From the NCBI RefSeq assembly GCF_001592105.1, contig NZ_BCWE01000006.1, positions 111,686-175,685 of the forward strand: a stretch of 64,000 bases of DNA. The letters are read 5' to 3'. Origin of the DNA: Desulfolucanica intricata (GTDB lineage: Bacteria; Bacillota; Desulfotomaculia; Desulfotomaculales; Desulfofarciminaceae). A program made the translations under genes and the position numbers. Shown in pieces: positions 1 to 8,425 of this stretch (the stretch's first letter is position 1; every line of letters starts with the position of its first letter). The notes beneath the pieces were generated by a model. That model saw only the letters and a program-made list of their open reading frames with translations, was not told the origin of the DNA and did no database searches.

Positions 1-15
1 TCCTGCAATTGTTAA

Positions 16-50
16 GAAGAAAGAAGCACCTGATAGGTGCTTCTTTCTTC
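16..50 (-). terminator. Intrinsic terminator after the CoA-transferase operon
   Basis: A perfect 15-bp inverted repeat (16-30 and 36-50) encloses a 5-base loop. It lies just past the stop codon of the leftward CoA-transferase gene. Both flanks are A/T-rich, so it could also serve a rightward transcript entering from outside the window. Confidence 0.8.
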
Positions 51-73
51 AGACTTTTAAGAAGGAGTTTGTA

Positions 74-886
74 TTAGGGTAAAAATAATCCTTCCGGATC
101 AACAACATTGTATAATAAATGTATTTCATGATAGGTTGGGGGTTTTGTTTCACCGCTGCAGCGGGAAACATCTATATCAAACCCTACGTTATTTTTTACA
201 TCTTCAATTGAATAGCCGGGATGATACGTATCTAAATACATAAGCCCGGTTTCTTGATCGAAGCGGAAAACAGCCATATTTGTTATTACAGCTGACGGAC
301 CACCCCGGAAAGACTTGCCGAAAGCTTCTTGACGGGTAATAAATTCACCGCCGGGAAACTTTTTAACCCGCCAGCCCGGTGAAGTGATATAGTCAACAGC
401 TTCTCTGAAGCGGCGTTTTTCTTGAACCATGATAAATACGGTACGTTTAGCCAGGGCATTAATATCAGGGTTTCCCCCACTACCGGTGAAACGAGTTTTT
501 GGATTTAGATAATCTCCAATGACGGTAGTGTTTACATTGCCATACTTATCAATTTCAGCACCGCCTAAAAAGGCTACGTCTACAGAGCCTCGCTGTAATT
601 GACCGAATACATCAGCCAATCCGGAAGATATAGAAGCCCGGTATTCACAGCGGGCATCACCCACTGATGCCGGTAAGTGGGCCGGTTTACCGTCAGCAGA
701 ACCGGCTTCGTAAATTACCGAGGCATTAGGACTGTTTGTTTTTTGAGCCAGCATCACCGCGAGCATTGGTAAGCCTGTTCCGGCAAAAACTACTTCGCCA
801 TCGCTTATTTCCCGTGCGCCGGCTACTGCCAGCAGGTCAATTACTTTATATTCCCCCGGCTTCGTGTATTCATGGTTATTAAGCAT
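74..886 (-). CDS. CoA-transferase subunit B (glutaconate CoA-transferase type)
   Basis: A 270-residue small subunit of a family I CoA-transferase of the glutaconate/3-oxoacid type, which moves CoA between an acyl-CoA and a free acid. Glu60 in the YEAG segment lies where the catalytic glutamate of the beta subunit is expected; this placement is by analogy with GctB. The ATG overlaps the stop of the subunit A gene by one base (TAATG), which indicates translational coupling and a 1:1 complex. It is the last gene of a leftward operon with an acyl-CoA dehydrogenase and a thiolase, so the substrate is probably a short-chain or branched acid. The real substrate cannot be read from the sequence. Confidence 0.85.
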   Translation of the reverse strand: MLNNHEYTKPGEYKVIDLLAVAGAREISDGEVVFAGTGLPMLAVMLAQKTNSPNASVIYEAGSADGKPAHLPASVGDARCEYRASISSGLADVFGQLQRGSVDVAFLGGAEIDKYGNVNTTVIGDYLNPKTRFTGSGGNPDINALAKRTVFIMVQEKRRFREAVDYITSPGWRVKKFPGGEFITRQEAFGKSFRGGPSAVITNMAVFRFDQETGLMYLDTYHPGYSIEDVKNNVGFDIDVSRCSGETKPPTYHEIHLLYNVVDPEGLFLP

Positions 887-1869
887 TATCTCGACCCCCT
901 CTTCACGCGAGTACTGTATTTATAAGCGGAATTAGGACGTAGAGAATCTAAGCGTCTAAAGCCAAGCTTGTCCAGGTATTCATTAAAGTCAGCCACTCCG
1001 AAAATCCATTCTTCAGCCCACTCGTCAAAGCCTTCCTGTGTCTTGGTGCGGTTGTAAAAATCCTTAATGAAAGCGCCGTCTACTTCGTAATAACCAAAAC
1101 AGCCTGTAGGATGAGCACCCCATGGTACTTCTACGATAGCGTCAACTAAATAATGGGGCAGAAGGTTAGCAGTGGGATCCTGGCGCAGCATTTCCTCCGG
1201 AACAACCTCTTCTGCGACAACAATTAAGGTATCCGCAGCTTTCATGGCCTCAGCATCTGAGTAACGCTGTCCATAAACACGAACAGTACCTTGTTCACCA
1301 ACCTGTTGGACATGAGCTATACAAACGTTAGGCCGGGCAGCAGGAACGTGAATAAGTCTACCTTCCTTATAGAAGGGGTCTTCACCATAGCTGAATTTCT
1401 CCAGAGGAATACGAGGATTAGAACCGTCACGTAAACCGGCCCTTCCAAGCATGTCATATTCAGGGTTTAGTATATCAGTGCCTAAAGATGCCCAGGTAGG
1501 TAAATACGGGACACCGGTAGCACCGGCTTGTAAGCGCATTAACATATGCACATGACTATAGTCTTCGACAATGATTTCTTTGTTCTTGAATTTTCGGGCC
1601 AGGTTTGCACCTAACTTGCCAAATAACTCGTGGCCAATCCAGCATGATTCCCATATTTTAACACAACCGGCACCAATTAAGATTTCACCGTGGGTACCTG
1701 AGTTTACTTCCATTAAATGAAGATCTTTTTTGCGCTGGCGTACTATCTCATAAATCATGGCCATTGGCCGGCGCCAAATAGTAAAACCGCTAAAAGTAAT
1801 ACTGTCGCCGTTATTAATTAAATTAACAGCTTCGGAGACAGACATTCTTTTATTTTTGATTTCTGACAT
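886..1869 (-). CDS. CoA-transferase subunit A (glutaconate CoA-transferase type)
   Basis: A 327-residue large subunit matching the GctA-like family in length. The N-terminal region contains NNGDSITFSGF, typical of the CoA-transferase alpha fold, followed by an arginine-rich stretch (RRPMAMIYEIVRQRK). A strong GGAGG ribosome site precedes the ATG. It lies 39 bases downstream of the acyl-CoA dehydrogenase gene and is coupled to subunit B. GctAB-like pairs are often annotated as glutaconate CoA-transferase in anaerobes that do not ferment glutamate, so the family call is firm and the named substrate is not. Confidence 0.85.
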   Translation of the reverse strand: MSEIKNKRMSVSEAVNLINNGDSITFSGFTIWRRPMAMIYEIVRQRKKDLHLMEVNSGTHGEILIGAGCVKIWESCWIGHELFGKLGANLARKFKNKEIIVEDYSHVHMLMRLQAGATGVPYLPTWASLGTDILNPEYDMLGRAGLRDGSNPRIPLEKFSYGEDPFYKEGRLIHVPAARPNVCIAHVQQVGEQGTVRVYGQRYSDAEAMKAADTLIVVAEEVVPEEMLRQDPTANLLPHYLVDAIVEVPWGAHPTGCFGYYEVDGAFIKDFYNRTKTQEGFDEWAEEWIFGVADFNEYLDKLGFRRLDSLRPNSAYKYSTRVKRGSR

Positions 1870-1908
1870 TCTACTACCTCCTTTAGAGTGTAGGGATAGT
1901 TGTCATTT

Positions 1909-3045
1909 TTATTTTAACAGATGCTTGGCAATTACCATACGCTGAATCTGGTTAGTTCCTTCATAAATTTGAGTTATTTTTGCATCTCTCATGTAACGTT
2001 CAACCGGGTATTCTTTGGTATAACCATAGCCACCAAAAATTTGTACAGCATCAGTGGTAACTTTCATAGCAGTATCTGTTGCAAACATTTTAGCCATAGA
2101 TGCTTCTTTGCTGAGTGGTTTGCCGGCGGCTTTTAAGAAAGCGGCGCGGTAAACCAGCAGACGGGCGGCATCAACTTGAGCAGCCATGTCTGCCAGCATA
2201 AATTGAATACCCTGGAAAGCACTAATAGGTTTCCCAAACTGAACTCGCTGCTTAGAATAATCTATAGCTGCATCTAAAGCGGCTTGAGCAATTCCTAAAC
2301 CTTGGGCGGCAATTCCAACACGTCCGCCGTCCAGTCCGGACATGGCAACCTTAAAGCCTTCTCCTTCTTTGCCTAAAAGATTTTCTTTAGGTACTCTGGC
2401 GTTATCAAATACTATTTCTGTTGTTTGGGAACCATTTAAACCCATTTTTTCTTCCTTTTTACCGATGGAGAAACCCGGTGTATCTTTTTCCACGATGAGG
2501 CAGGATATGCCCTTAGAGCCCTTACTCTTGTCAGTTACAACAAAGGTTATATAGATATCAGCTACACCGCCGTTAGTAATAAAAATCTTACTGCCGTTAA
2601 CAATATAATGATCACCTTCCAGCTTAGCAGTAGTGGACAGTCCGGAAGCGTCTGAGCCGGCACCGGGTTCGGTCAAAGCAAAAGCTCCTATATATTCCCC
2701 GGCTGCCAGTTTAGGAATATATTTTTGCTTTTGCTCCTCGTTACCAAAAAATAGAATCGGGAAAGTACCCACTGAAGTATGCACGGAAAGAATAACACCA
2801 GTAGTTGCGCAAGCCTTAGAAATTTCTTCAATTGTTAAGATATATGATACGAAATCCATTCCTGCACCACCATATTCTTCAGGAATGGGGAGGCCCATTA
2901 AACCAAGTTCACTCATTTTTTTGATATTTTCCCAGGGAAACTCGTGAGTACGGTCGATTTCCGCTGCCCGAGGAGCAATTTCATTTTGGGCCAACTTTCT
3001 TACAGTATCACGAATCATTAATTGTTCTTCTGTAAATTGAAACAT
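1909..3045 (-). CDS. Short-chain acyl-CoA dehydrogenase
   Basis: A 378-residue FAD enzyme that oxidises an acyl-CoA to the 2-enoyl-CoA and passes electrons to ETF. Visible family features are the [14 protein letters not shown] flavin loop, FITNG, and the C-terminal [11 protein letters not shown] with Glu362 in the place of the catalytic base of short-chain members. It is similar to the second dehydrogenase at 7151-8311, the closest paralogue in the window. It sits between the thiolase and the CoA-transferase and has a GGAGG site 6-7 bases before the ATG. Butyryl-, isobutyryl- or 2-methylbutyryl-CoA are all possible substrates. Confidence 0.92.
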   Translation of the reverse strand: MFQFTEEQLMIRDTVRKLAQNEIAPRAAEIDRTHEFPWENIKKMSELGLMGLPIPEEYGGAGMDFVSYILTIEEISKACATTGVILSVHTSVGTFPILFFGNEEQKQKYIPKLAAGEYIGAFALTEPGAGSDASGLSTTAKLEGDHYIVNGSKIFITNGGVADIYITFVVTDKSKGSKGISCLIVEKDTPGFSIGKKEEKMGLNGSQTTEIVFDNARVPKENLLGKEGEGFKVAMSGLDGGRVGIAAQGLGIAQAALDAAIDYSKQRVQFGKPISAFQGIQFMLADMAAQVDAARLLVYRAAFLKAAGKPLSKEASMAKMFATDTAMKVTTDAVQIFGGYGYTKEYPVERYMRDAKITQIYEGTNQIQRMVIAKHLLK

Positions 3046-3087
3046 TTTGATGCCTCCTTAATTAATTGATAATATTAAAAATGTTGA

Positions 3088-4269
3088 TTATTCAACCTTC
3101 ACTAACATAGCATCGCCTTGTGCTGCACCACTACAAATTGTGGCAATACCATACCCGCCGCCACGACGACGCAGTTCGTAAATAAGTGTCATAAGGATCC
3201 GTGCACCGGATGCGCCGATTGGGTGACCAAAGGCTACAGCACCACCGTTAACGTTAACTTTATCAAAATCCCAGCCGGTAATTTTGCCGCTTACTAAAGG
3301 AACTGCGGCAAAAGCTTCGTTGTTTTCAATTAAATCAATTTGGTCAATGGTCATACCAACCTTTTGTAAGAGCTTGTTTGTGGAAAGTCCCGGAACGGTA
3401 GCAATATAAGGAGCATCCGCGGAAACTTCTGCGTGGCCCAAAATTGTTGCCAGCGGCTTTAGGCCCAGTTCTTTTGCTTTTTCCTTGGACATTACAACTA
3501 CCGCTGCGGCACCGTCGTTAACACTTGGTGCGTTACCGGCGGTAATGGGGCCGTTGGGATCGAAAACCGGAGGCAGCTTAGCCAGAGTTTCATAAGTAGT
3601 TTCCGGACGCGGGCCTTCATCCGTATCTATTATTTTAGGTTCGCCCTTCTTTTGTGGAACGCTGACAGGAACAATTTCGTCTACAAGTTTACCTGCTTTA
3701 ATTGCCTCACCGGCGCGCTGCTGACTTCGAGCAGCCCATCTGTCCATGTCTTCGCGGGTAATTCCGTATTCAGCAGCTACTCCTCCGCCGTGCATAGCCA
3801 TATGAACATTATAAAAAGCACACCACAGGCCATCATGAACCATTAGGTCAATAACTTTAAAATCCCCCATTCTGGCACCCCAGCGGGTTTTAGGGAGAAA
3901 ATACGGGGCTTGACTCATGCTTTCCATACCACCGGCAACTAAGATGTCTGCATCACCTGCCCGAATCATTTGATCAGCCATAGCAATGCTAATAATACCG
4001 GAGGAACAAACTTTATTTACAGTTATCGAAGGAACTTCCCATGGTAGTCCAGCTGCTCTGGTAGCTTGACGGGAAGGAATTTGTCCCACGCCTCCTTGTA
4101 AAACCTGCCCCATGATAACTTTGTCAATAGCTGTACCGTCTATACCTGCTCTTTTTACAGCTTCAGCTATTGCAATTCCACCTAATTTAGTCGATTTTAA
4201 ATCTTTTAATCCCCCGCCAAATTTGCCAAACGGTGTTCTGGCTGCACTGACGATTACTGTTTCTCGCAT
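3088..4269 (-). CDS. Acetyl-CoA acetyltransferase (thiolase)
   Basis: A 393-residue type II thiolase catalysing reversible cleavage of acetoacetyl-CoA (or another 3-oxoacyl-CoA) with CoA. The nucleophile Cys88 is in NKVCSSG, the GHP motif is in [10 protein letters not shown], and the second catalytic cysteine is in the C-terminal [10 protein letters not shown]. That last segment differs from the usual CxGGGxG, where the paralogue at 12563 reads [10 protein letters not shown]. It is the first gene of the leftward operon, with a GGAG site before ATG. The altered C-terminal loop may mean a substrate other than acetoacetyl-CoA; this is inference. Confidence 0.9.
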   Translation of the reverse strand: MRETVIVSAARTPFGKFGGGLKDLKSTKLGGIAIAEAVKRAGIDGTAIDKVIMGQVLQGGVGQIPSRQATRAAGLPWEVPSITVNKVCSSGIISIAMADQMIRAGDADILVAGGMESMSQAPYFLPKTRWGARMGDFKVIDLMVHDGLWCAFYNVHMAMHGGGVAAEYGITREDMDRWAARSQQRAGEAIKAGKLVDEIVPVSVPQKKGEPKIIDTDEGPRPETTYETLAKLPPVFDPNGPITAGNAPSVNDGAAAVVVMSKEKAKELGLKPLATILGHAEVSADAPYIATVPGLSTNKLLQKVGMTIDQIDLIENNEAFAAVPLVSGKITGWDFDKVNVNGGAVAFGHPIGASGARILMTLIYELRRRGGGYGIATICSGAAQGDAMLVKVE

Positions 4270-4395
4270 TTAATATCGTCTCCTTTCTTTATATTGAAGT
4301 TATTGCTGCCGGTCAGTGTTAAATGGTATGTTCACTTTGGCAGTCTATTTAAAACGAAAATGAAGGGGGAGCAATTAATGGTTACAATTATAAAA

Positions 4396-4411
4396 AGCAA
4401 TTATTGTACCA
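4396..4411 (-). promoter_or_regulatory. Sigma-54 (-24/-12) promoter of the thiolase operon
   Basis: Read on the minus strand the site is TGGTACAATAATTGCT, which matches the sigma-54 consensus TGGCAC-R-N4-TTGCW except for one base, with exactly 10 bases between GG and GC. The predicted transcript start is near 4385, giving a leader of about 115 bases before the thiolase ATG. Confidence 0.75.
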
Positions 4412-4752
4412 AAATCAAAAGTTTCTGAAAAATTATTAAATTTACTTGTATTTCTGGAAGTTATAGCAGTTTAAAGCGGGAGAACAGTAAATTATAGTAT
4501 ACATAAAGATACCTAATAGATGTAGCGTAGTGTATAGGGAAAGATAGCTAAAAAAGTCTAAATTAATGTTTTAGTGGTGTTATTGATTTGGGATTACCAG
4601 AAACAACATGTAAATAAAAGATGACAGCGTAGATAAAAAAGTTTAATCTAGATAATATATTTATGTATAATATATTTTATATGGAAGGAATCAAATAGCT
4701 AAGTCTCGAAAATAACAGAATTGAGTAAAAATTATTTTTAAGGGGGGACATT
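4412..4752. other. AT-rich divergent intergenic region
   Basis: No open frame with a ribosome site is seen. It should hold enhancer sites for the leftward sigma-54 promoter and the promoter of the rightward DUF3786 gene. A TATAAT hexamer lies near 4666 but no good -35 was found. The stretch around 4571 (AGTGGTGTTATTGA) loosely resembles the repeated element at 6854 and 6953, too weakly to call. Confidence 0.4.
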
Positions 4753-5367
4753 ATGACCGCGCTTATTAATCTCGTCCCGGCCCATGATAAGGCGAAGGAA
4801 GTATTTAATAAAGGTGTGGCTGAAGAGATGGCTTTTAAAGCCGGTGTTAGTTATGATGCGCATAGCAAAAAGATACTGGTTCCGTTTTTAGGGCAAAACT
4901 ATTTAGTAAGTTATCCTGAGGGAGAGGTGTATAATAGCAATTCGGATAAAGATATTCCTATTGAGGTGAAAATATTAATACTTCATTATCTTTCCGGGGC
5001 CAGTGGAGTGCCTTTAGCCAATAGATTAATATCTTTTAAAGAATTACCGGATGGATTTATTTATGTGGTTCCTTTTACTAACCGTGCCATTAGGCCGTTA
5101 GTCGGAGTTTTTGGAAATAATCCAGAGAAAATGATTGCTGCCGGTGAAAAATTAGGCGGTAAAAAAGTGAATTTAGGAGATGTTGGTATTACCATACCGG
5201 TGTTTCCTCGTGTCCCAATAACTTTTGTTCTTTGGTTAGCAGATGATGAATTTCCTGCTAATGGTAATGTATTATTTGATGCCACTGCAGCAAAGTATCT
5301 TGCTACCGAAGATTATGCTTACCTTCCGGCCATTGTAATTGGAGAAATGAAAAAATTAGCGGGATAA
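4753..5367 (+). CDS. DUF3786 domain protein
   Basis: A 204-residue soluble protein that I recognise as DUF3786, a family of unknown function found mainly in strict anaerobes. Family-like segments are the central ILHYLSGASGVPLANRLISF and the later IPVFPRVPITFVLWLADDE with an acidic patch. There are no transmembrane segments, no signal peptide and no metal-binding cysteines. A GGGGGG run just upstream of the ATG is the ribosome site. A Nudix gene follows 27 bases later. The role is unknown; some family members sit near corrinoid or C1 genes elsewhere, but nothing here supports that. Confidence 0.75.
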   Translation: MTALINLVPAHDKAKEVFNKGVAEEMAFKAGVSYDAHSKKILVPFLGQNYLVSYPEGEVYNSNSDKDIPIEVKILILHYLSGASGVPLANRLISFKELPDGFIYVVPFTNRAIRPLVGVFGNNPEKMIAAGEKLGGKKVNLGDVGITIPVFPRVPITFVLWLADDEFPANGNVLFDATAAKYLATEDYAYLPAIVIGEMKKLAG

Positions 5368-5394
5368 CAGAAATTAAGTAATCAGGATGTGATT

Positions 5395-5934
5395 ATGATG
5401 TCGGATTTAATTGAAAAAACTATAGATTCAAAGGTGATATATCAGGGAAAAATCTTAAATTTACGATTAGATACTGTAACTTTACCTAATGGAAACACAG
5501 GAGCAAGGGAGATAGTTGAGCATTCAGGTGCGGTGGCAATTGTCGCTATTACAGATGATCAAAAGGTTGTTTTGGTTAAGCAATACAGACATCCGGTAGG
5601 TGAAGTTTTATTAGAATTGCCGGCGGGTAAATTAGAGTCCGGTGAAAACCCGTTGCAATGTGCTCGGAGAGAATTAAAGGAGGAAACGGGTTGGGAAGCA
5701 GCTGAATGGATTGAATTGACTACCTTTTATACTTCCCCGGGATTTTCTAATGAAAAAATGTATTTATATTTGGCTAAAAATCTAAGTTATACCGGTCAGA
5801 AATTAGATGAAGACGAATTTGTGCAGGTAATTTTAATGACATTGGATGATGCGGTTCAGAGAGTTCTAAGCGGAGAGATTCATGACTCAAAATCTATTGC
5901 AGGTATTTTAGCAGCTAAGATAATAAACAAATAA
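5395..5934 (+). CDS. Nudix hydrolase, ADP-ribose pyrophosphatase type
   Basis: A 179-residue Nudix enzyme that hydrolyses ADP-ribose or a related nucleotide sugar. The Nudix box GKLESGENPLQCARRELKEE (continuing TGW) fits GX5EX7REUXEEXGU exactly, with the metal-binding REXXEE glutamates present. The YRHPVGEVLLELPAGK lead-in is typical of the NudF/ADP-ribose subgroup. The frame is open from a GTG at 5389, but the AGGA at 5384-5387 is best spaced for the ATG at 5395. Its last six codons form part of the long palindrome shared with minC. Confidence 0.88.
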   Translation: MMSDLIEKTIDSKVIYQGKILNLRLDTVTLPNGNTGAREIVEHSGAVAIVAITDDQKVVLVKQYRHPVGEVLLELPAGKLESGENPLQCARRELKEETGWEAAEWIELTTFYTSPGFSNEKMYLYLAKNLSYTGQKLDEDEFVQVILMTLDDAVQRVLSGEIHDSKSIAGILAAKIINK

Positions 5935-5977
5935 AAAGCCATGGGGAAACCCTGGCTTTTTATTTGTTTATTATCTT
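5917..5977. terminator. Shared bidirectional terminator, 25-bp perfect stem
   Basis: Two perfect 25-bp arms (5917-5941 and 5953-5977) surround an 11-base loop. The left arm is the last six codons and stop of the Nudix gene plus a GC-containing core. The right arm ends inside the minC stop codon. The centre AAAAAGCCA...TGGCTTTTT gives a stem with a T run in each direction. Confidence 0.9.
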
Positions 5978-6665
5978 ATTGTGCTTGTAATTGTTTGCTA
6001 ATTAAATATTCCTGTACGATAACCTTTTGGTTTTTAATAAAAGCTATTTGAGGTGCGTTAGGTACATCGGGAGCATGATTAGAAGAACCACTGTAATTAA
6101 TTCCGGCAATGCTTAAATGGGTGGGATCCAAAAATGTTGCAATAACTTTTGCCTGATGATTATTAGGGTAACCCGCGTGGATTAATCCATAGCAACTGCC
6201 CAAAACAACGATATTTCCTTCCGCTGTAATTTCCGCCCCGTGGTTAATGTTGCCAAGTATAACGATGTGTCCCGGATAAGATAGTTTTTGACCCGATCTT
6301 AAATTTTTTTGTACCAAAAGCGTTGGCTCCCCCGGAGGATTTATAGGTGGTGCTTGGCTGTGTTTGGCTAGTTGTGCTTTGTTAACGATTTTTTCTACCG
6401 CCAGATTGTGGATGGTTTCTTGGTTTTCGCTGGGTATAAGACCGAACATTTGACAAACACCCTCTAGTTCGGATTTCTGTTTTTCAGTTATCTTCTGAGA
6501 TTGTGCAGTCGGGATCAGAGAAAATCTTGCTCCTTCAAAAAATCCTTGCGCTGAGTCCAATTTATGAGTAAGAGTCTGTTTAATATTTTCGAATCCATTT
6601 GTTGGATTGTATAGAATTAATAAACCGTTTTTAGTACCCTTAATACTTACTGATTCTTTATGCAT
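5976..6665 (-). CDS. minC: Septum site-determining protein MinC
   Basis: MinC blocks FtsZ ring formation away from midcell together with MinD. The C-terminal beta-helix domain is clear: SGQKLSYPGHIVILGNINHG, then EGNIVVLGSCYGLIHAGYP and VIATFLDPTHLSIAG. The N-terminal 100 residues fit the MinC_N fold less obviously. The open frame extends to 6695, but an AAAGGAG site lies 9 bases before the ATG at 6665, giving 229 residues. No minD or minE is adjacent, whereas in most Firmicutes minC directly precedes minD. It stands alone, tail to tail with the Nudix gene. Confidence 0.88.
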   Translation of the reverse strand: MHKESVSIKGTKNGLLILYNPTNGFENIKQTLTHKLDSAQGFFEGARFSLIPTAQSQKITEKQKSELEGVCQMFGLIPSENQETIHNLAVEKIVNKAQLAKHSQAPPINPPGEPTLLVQKNLRSGQKLSYPGHIVILGNINHGAEITAEGNIVVLGSCYGLIHAGYPNNHQAKVIATFLDPTHLSIAGINYSGSSNHAPDVPNAPQIAFIKNQKVIVQEYLISKQLQAQ

Positions 6666-6806
6666 AGGAAAAGACTCCTTTCCCATTATTTTCATTTTCT
6701 ATAACTTCGATTTAATGTGACTGAATTCCTGCTAACCTGTAGAAAAAACACAAAAATATTACATATATTTGGAAACCTGTCAATTAAAAGTTTGCAGTTT
6801 TTGCAG

Positions 6807-6838
6807 TTATTAAATTGAATTGAAATTCAATTTAATAA
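6807..6838. promoter_or_regulatory. 14-bp perfect inverted repeat, possible operator
   Basis: Arms at 6807-6820 and 6825-6838 are perfectly complementary around a 4-base spacer (core AAATTGAAT-TGAA-ATTCAATTT). It is AT-only apart from one GC pair per arm and has no T-tract geometry suiting a terminator. It lies about 200 bases upstream of the sigma-54 promoter at 7040. Confidence 0.4.
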
Positions 6839-6853
6839 TTTATGTCTGTGTAA

Positions 6854-6963
6854 ACAGGTGTATTGAATGTAAACTATCGATACATTGTATGTGTGGTACT
6901 CTAGTCAAATAATTAACTCTTATTTTCTGATTTATTTGTCTATTAGAAATAACACAGGTGTAT
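6854..6963. promoter_or_regulatory. Pair of 11-bp direct repeats, candidate enhancer sites
   Basis: ACAGGTGTATT occurs at 6854-6864 and again at 6953-6963, about 185 and 85 bases before the -24 element at 7040. That position fits binding sites for a sigma-54 enhancer-binding protein. The GTGTATT core also appears in the palindrome AATACACTGTGTATT at 40532, upstream of another sigma-54 promoter in this window. The function is inferred. Confidence 0.4.
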
Positions 6964-7039
6964 TTGAGCCTTTCAAAATTGTAAATTATTAATTCCATGT
7001 AATCTAAGGCTTTTCAGTATTTCAGAGTTTTCGAAAAAA

Positions 7040-7055
7040 TGGTATGAACTTTGCT
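7040..7055 (+). promoter_or_regulatory. Sigma-54 (-24/-12) promoter of the butyryl-CoA dehydrogenase/etf operon
   Basis: TGGTATGAACTTTGCT keeps the invariant GG and GC with a 10-base spacer, and TTGCT matches fully; two bases of the TGGCAC half differ. The predicted start is near 7066, leaving an 85-base leader before the GTG of the dehydrogenase. Confidence 0.7.
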
Positions 7056-7150
7056 ATATGTCATTCTAAAAGAGGCCCGTACACAACAAGATGATTTAGT
7101 AAGCGTAAGGGCTTAATAACAAAATTATATTTACGAGGAGGAGTTTATAG

Positions 7151-8311
7151 GTGATTTTTAAATTAACAGAAGACCAAGAAATGATGAGAAAAACAGTTAA
7201 AGACTTTTCCGATGAAGTTGTTGCTCCTGGTGCTGCTGAGCGGGATCACCATGAGAAATTTGACCGTGAAGTAATGTGGGACAAAATGGTTGAAATCGGG
7301 CTCCCCGGCATTCCGTTCCCGGAAGAGTATGGCGGAACCGGTATGGATAACGTTAGTTATGCCATTGCTGTAGAAGAATTAAGCCGTAACTGTGCTTCCA
7401 CAGGTGTTACCCTGTCAGCTCACGTTTCTCTCGGAGCATGGCCAATTTATGGCTTTGGTACAGAAGAGCAAAAACAAAAGTTTTTAGTACCCTGTGCCAG
7501 TGGTGAAAAAATGGCAGCTTTCGGTTTAACTGAGCCTGCTGCCGGTTCAGATGCCGGTGCTACAAAAACTACTGCTGTTTTAGAAGGCGACGAGTATGTT
7601 TTAAACGGAACTAAGATCTTTATTACTAACGCTTACGAGGCTGACATCTATATTGTTTTTGCTATGACCGATAAAACCAAAGGTATTAAAGGAGTTTCCG
7701 CCTTTATCGTAGAAAAAGGCACCCCTGGTTTTACCTTTGGTAAAAAAGAAGAAAAAATGGGTATCCGTGCTTCAGCAACTTACGAATTAGTATTTGATAA
7801 CTGCAGAATTCCCAAAGAAAATTTACTTGGTGAAGAGGGTCAAGGCTTTAAGATTGCTATGGCAACATTAGACGGTGGTCGTATCGGGATTGCCGCTCAG
7901 GCTCTTGGTATTGCCCAAGGCGCTTTTGACTATGCATTAAACTATGCTAACCAGCGTGAGCAGTTTGGTAAGCCGATTGCTAACCAGCAGGCTATTGCCT
8001 TTAAACTGGCTGATATGGCTATGAAAATTGAAGCCTCCCGTTTGTTAGTTTATAAAGCTGCTTATATGAAGGATCAAGGCGATAAGAAGTACGGTAAGTT
8101 TTCTGCTATGGCTAAATGTTTTGCATCTGATACCGCGATGGAAGTTACCACCGAGGCCGTTCAAATCTGTGGTGGTAACGGATATACCAGAGAATATCCT
8201 GTTGAGCGTATGATGCGCGATGCTAAGATTACCCAAATTTATGAGGGCACCAACGAGATTCAGCGTGTTGTCATTGCAGCTCACCTTGGTGTTGGCGGAA
8301 GAAAGAGATAA
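7151..8311 (+). CDS. bcd: Butyryl-CoA dehydrogenase (short-chain acyl-CoA dehydrogenase)
   Basis: A 386-residue FAD enzyme interconverting butyryl-CoA and crotonyl-CoA. It has [25 protein letters not shown] and [13 protein letters not shown], with Glu365 as the expected catalytic base. A GAGGAGGAG site precedes the GTG start. It heads the operon with etfB, etfA, a membrane Fe-S oxidoreductase, thiolase, 3-hydroxybutyryl-CoA dehydrogenase and crotonase, which makes butyryl-CoA by far the likeliest substrate. Without an electron-bifurcating partner visible, the membrane oxidoreductase next door suggests the oxidative direction, as in butyrate degraders. Confidence 0.93.
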   Translation: MIFKLTEDQEMMRKTVKDFSDEVVAPGAAERDHHEKFDREVMWDKMVEIGLPGIPFPEEYGGTGMDNVSYAIAVEELSRNCASTGVTLSAHVSLGAWPIYGFGTEEQKQKFLVPCASGEKMAAFGLTEPAAGSDAGATKTTAVLEGDEYVLNGTKIFITNAYEADIYIVFAMTDKTKGIKGVSAFIVEKGTPGFTFGKKEEKMGIRASATYELVFDNCRIPKENLLGEEGQGFKIAMATLDGGRIGIAAQALGIAQGAFDYALNYANQREQFGKPIANQQAIAFKLADMAMKIEASRLLVYKAAYMKDQGDKKYGKFSAMAKCFASDTAMEVTTEAVQICGGNGYTREYPVERMMRDAKITQIYEGTNEIQRVVIAAHLGVGGRKR

Positions 8312-8425
8312 TAATTGATTAGCTTATAATTATTGATTTGTATGATTGGACCTTAATTTTATGAGCGGCTTATTGTATAAGTCGCTTATAAGGTTGTATT
8401 TTCATATATGCAAAGGAGGTAGCGT

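Noticed and set aside
286..480. Open frame on the minus strand inside the CoA-transferase B gene (and many similar ones in other genes)
   Set aside because: These overlap well-supported genes in another frame, lack ribosome sites and match no family.
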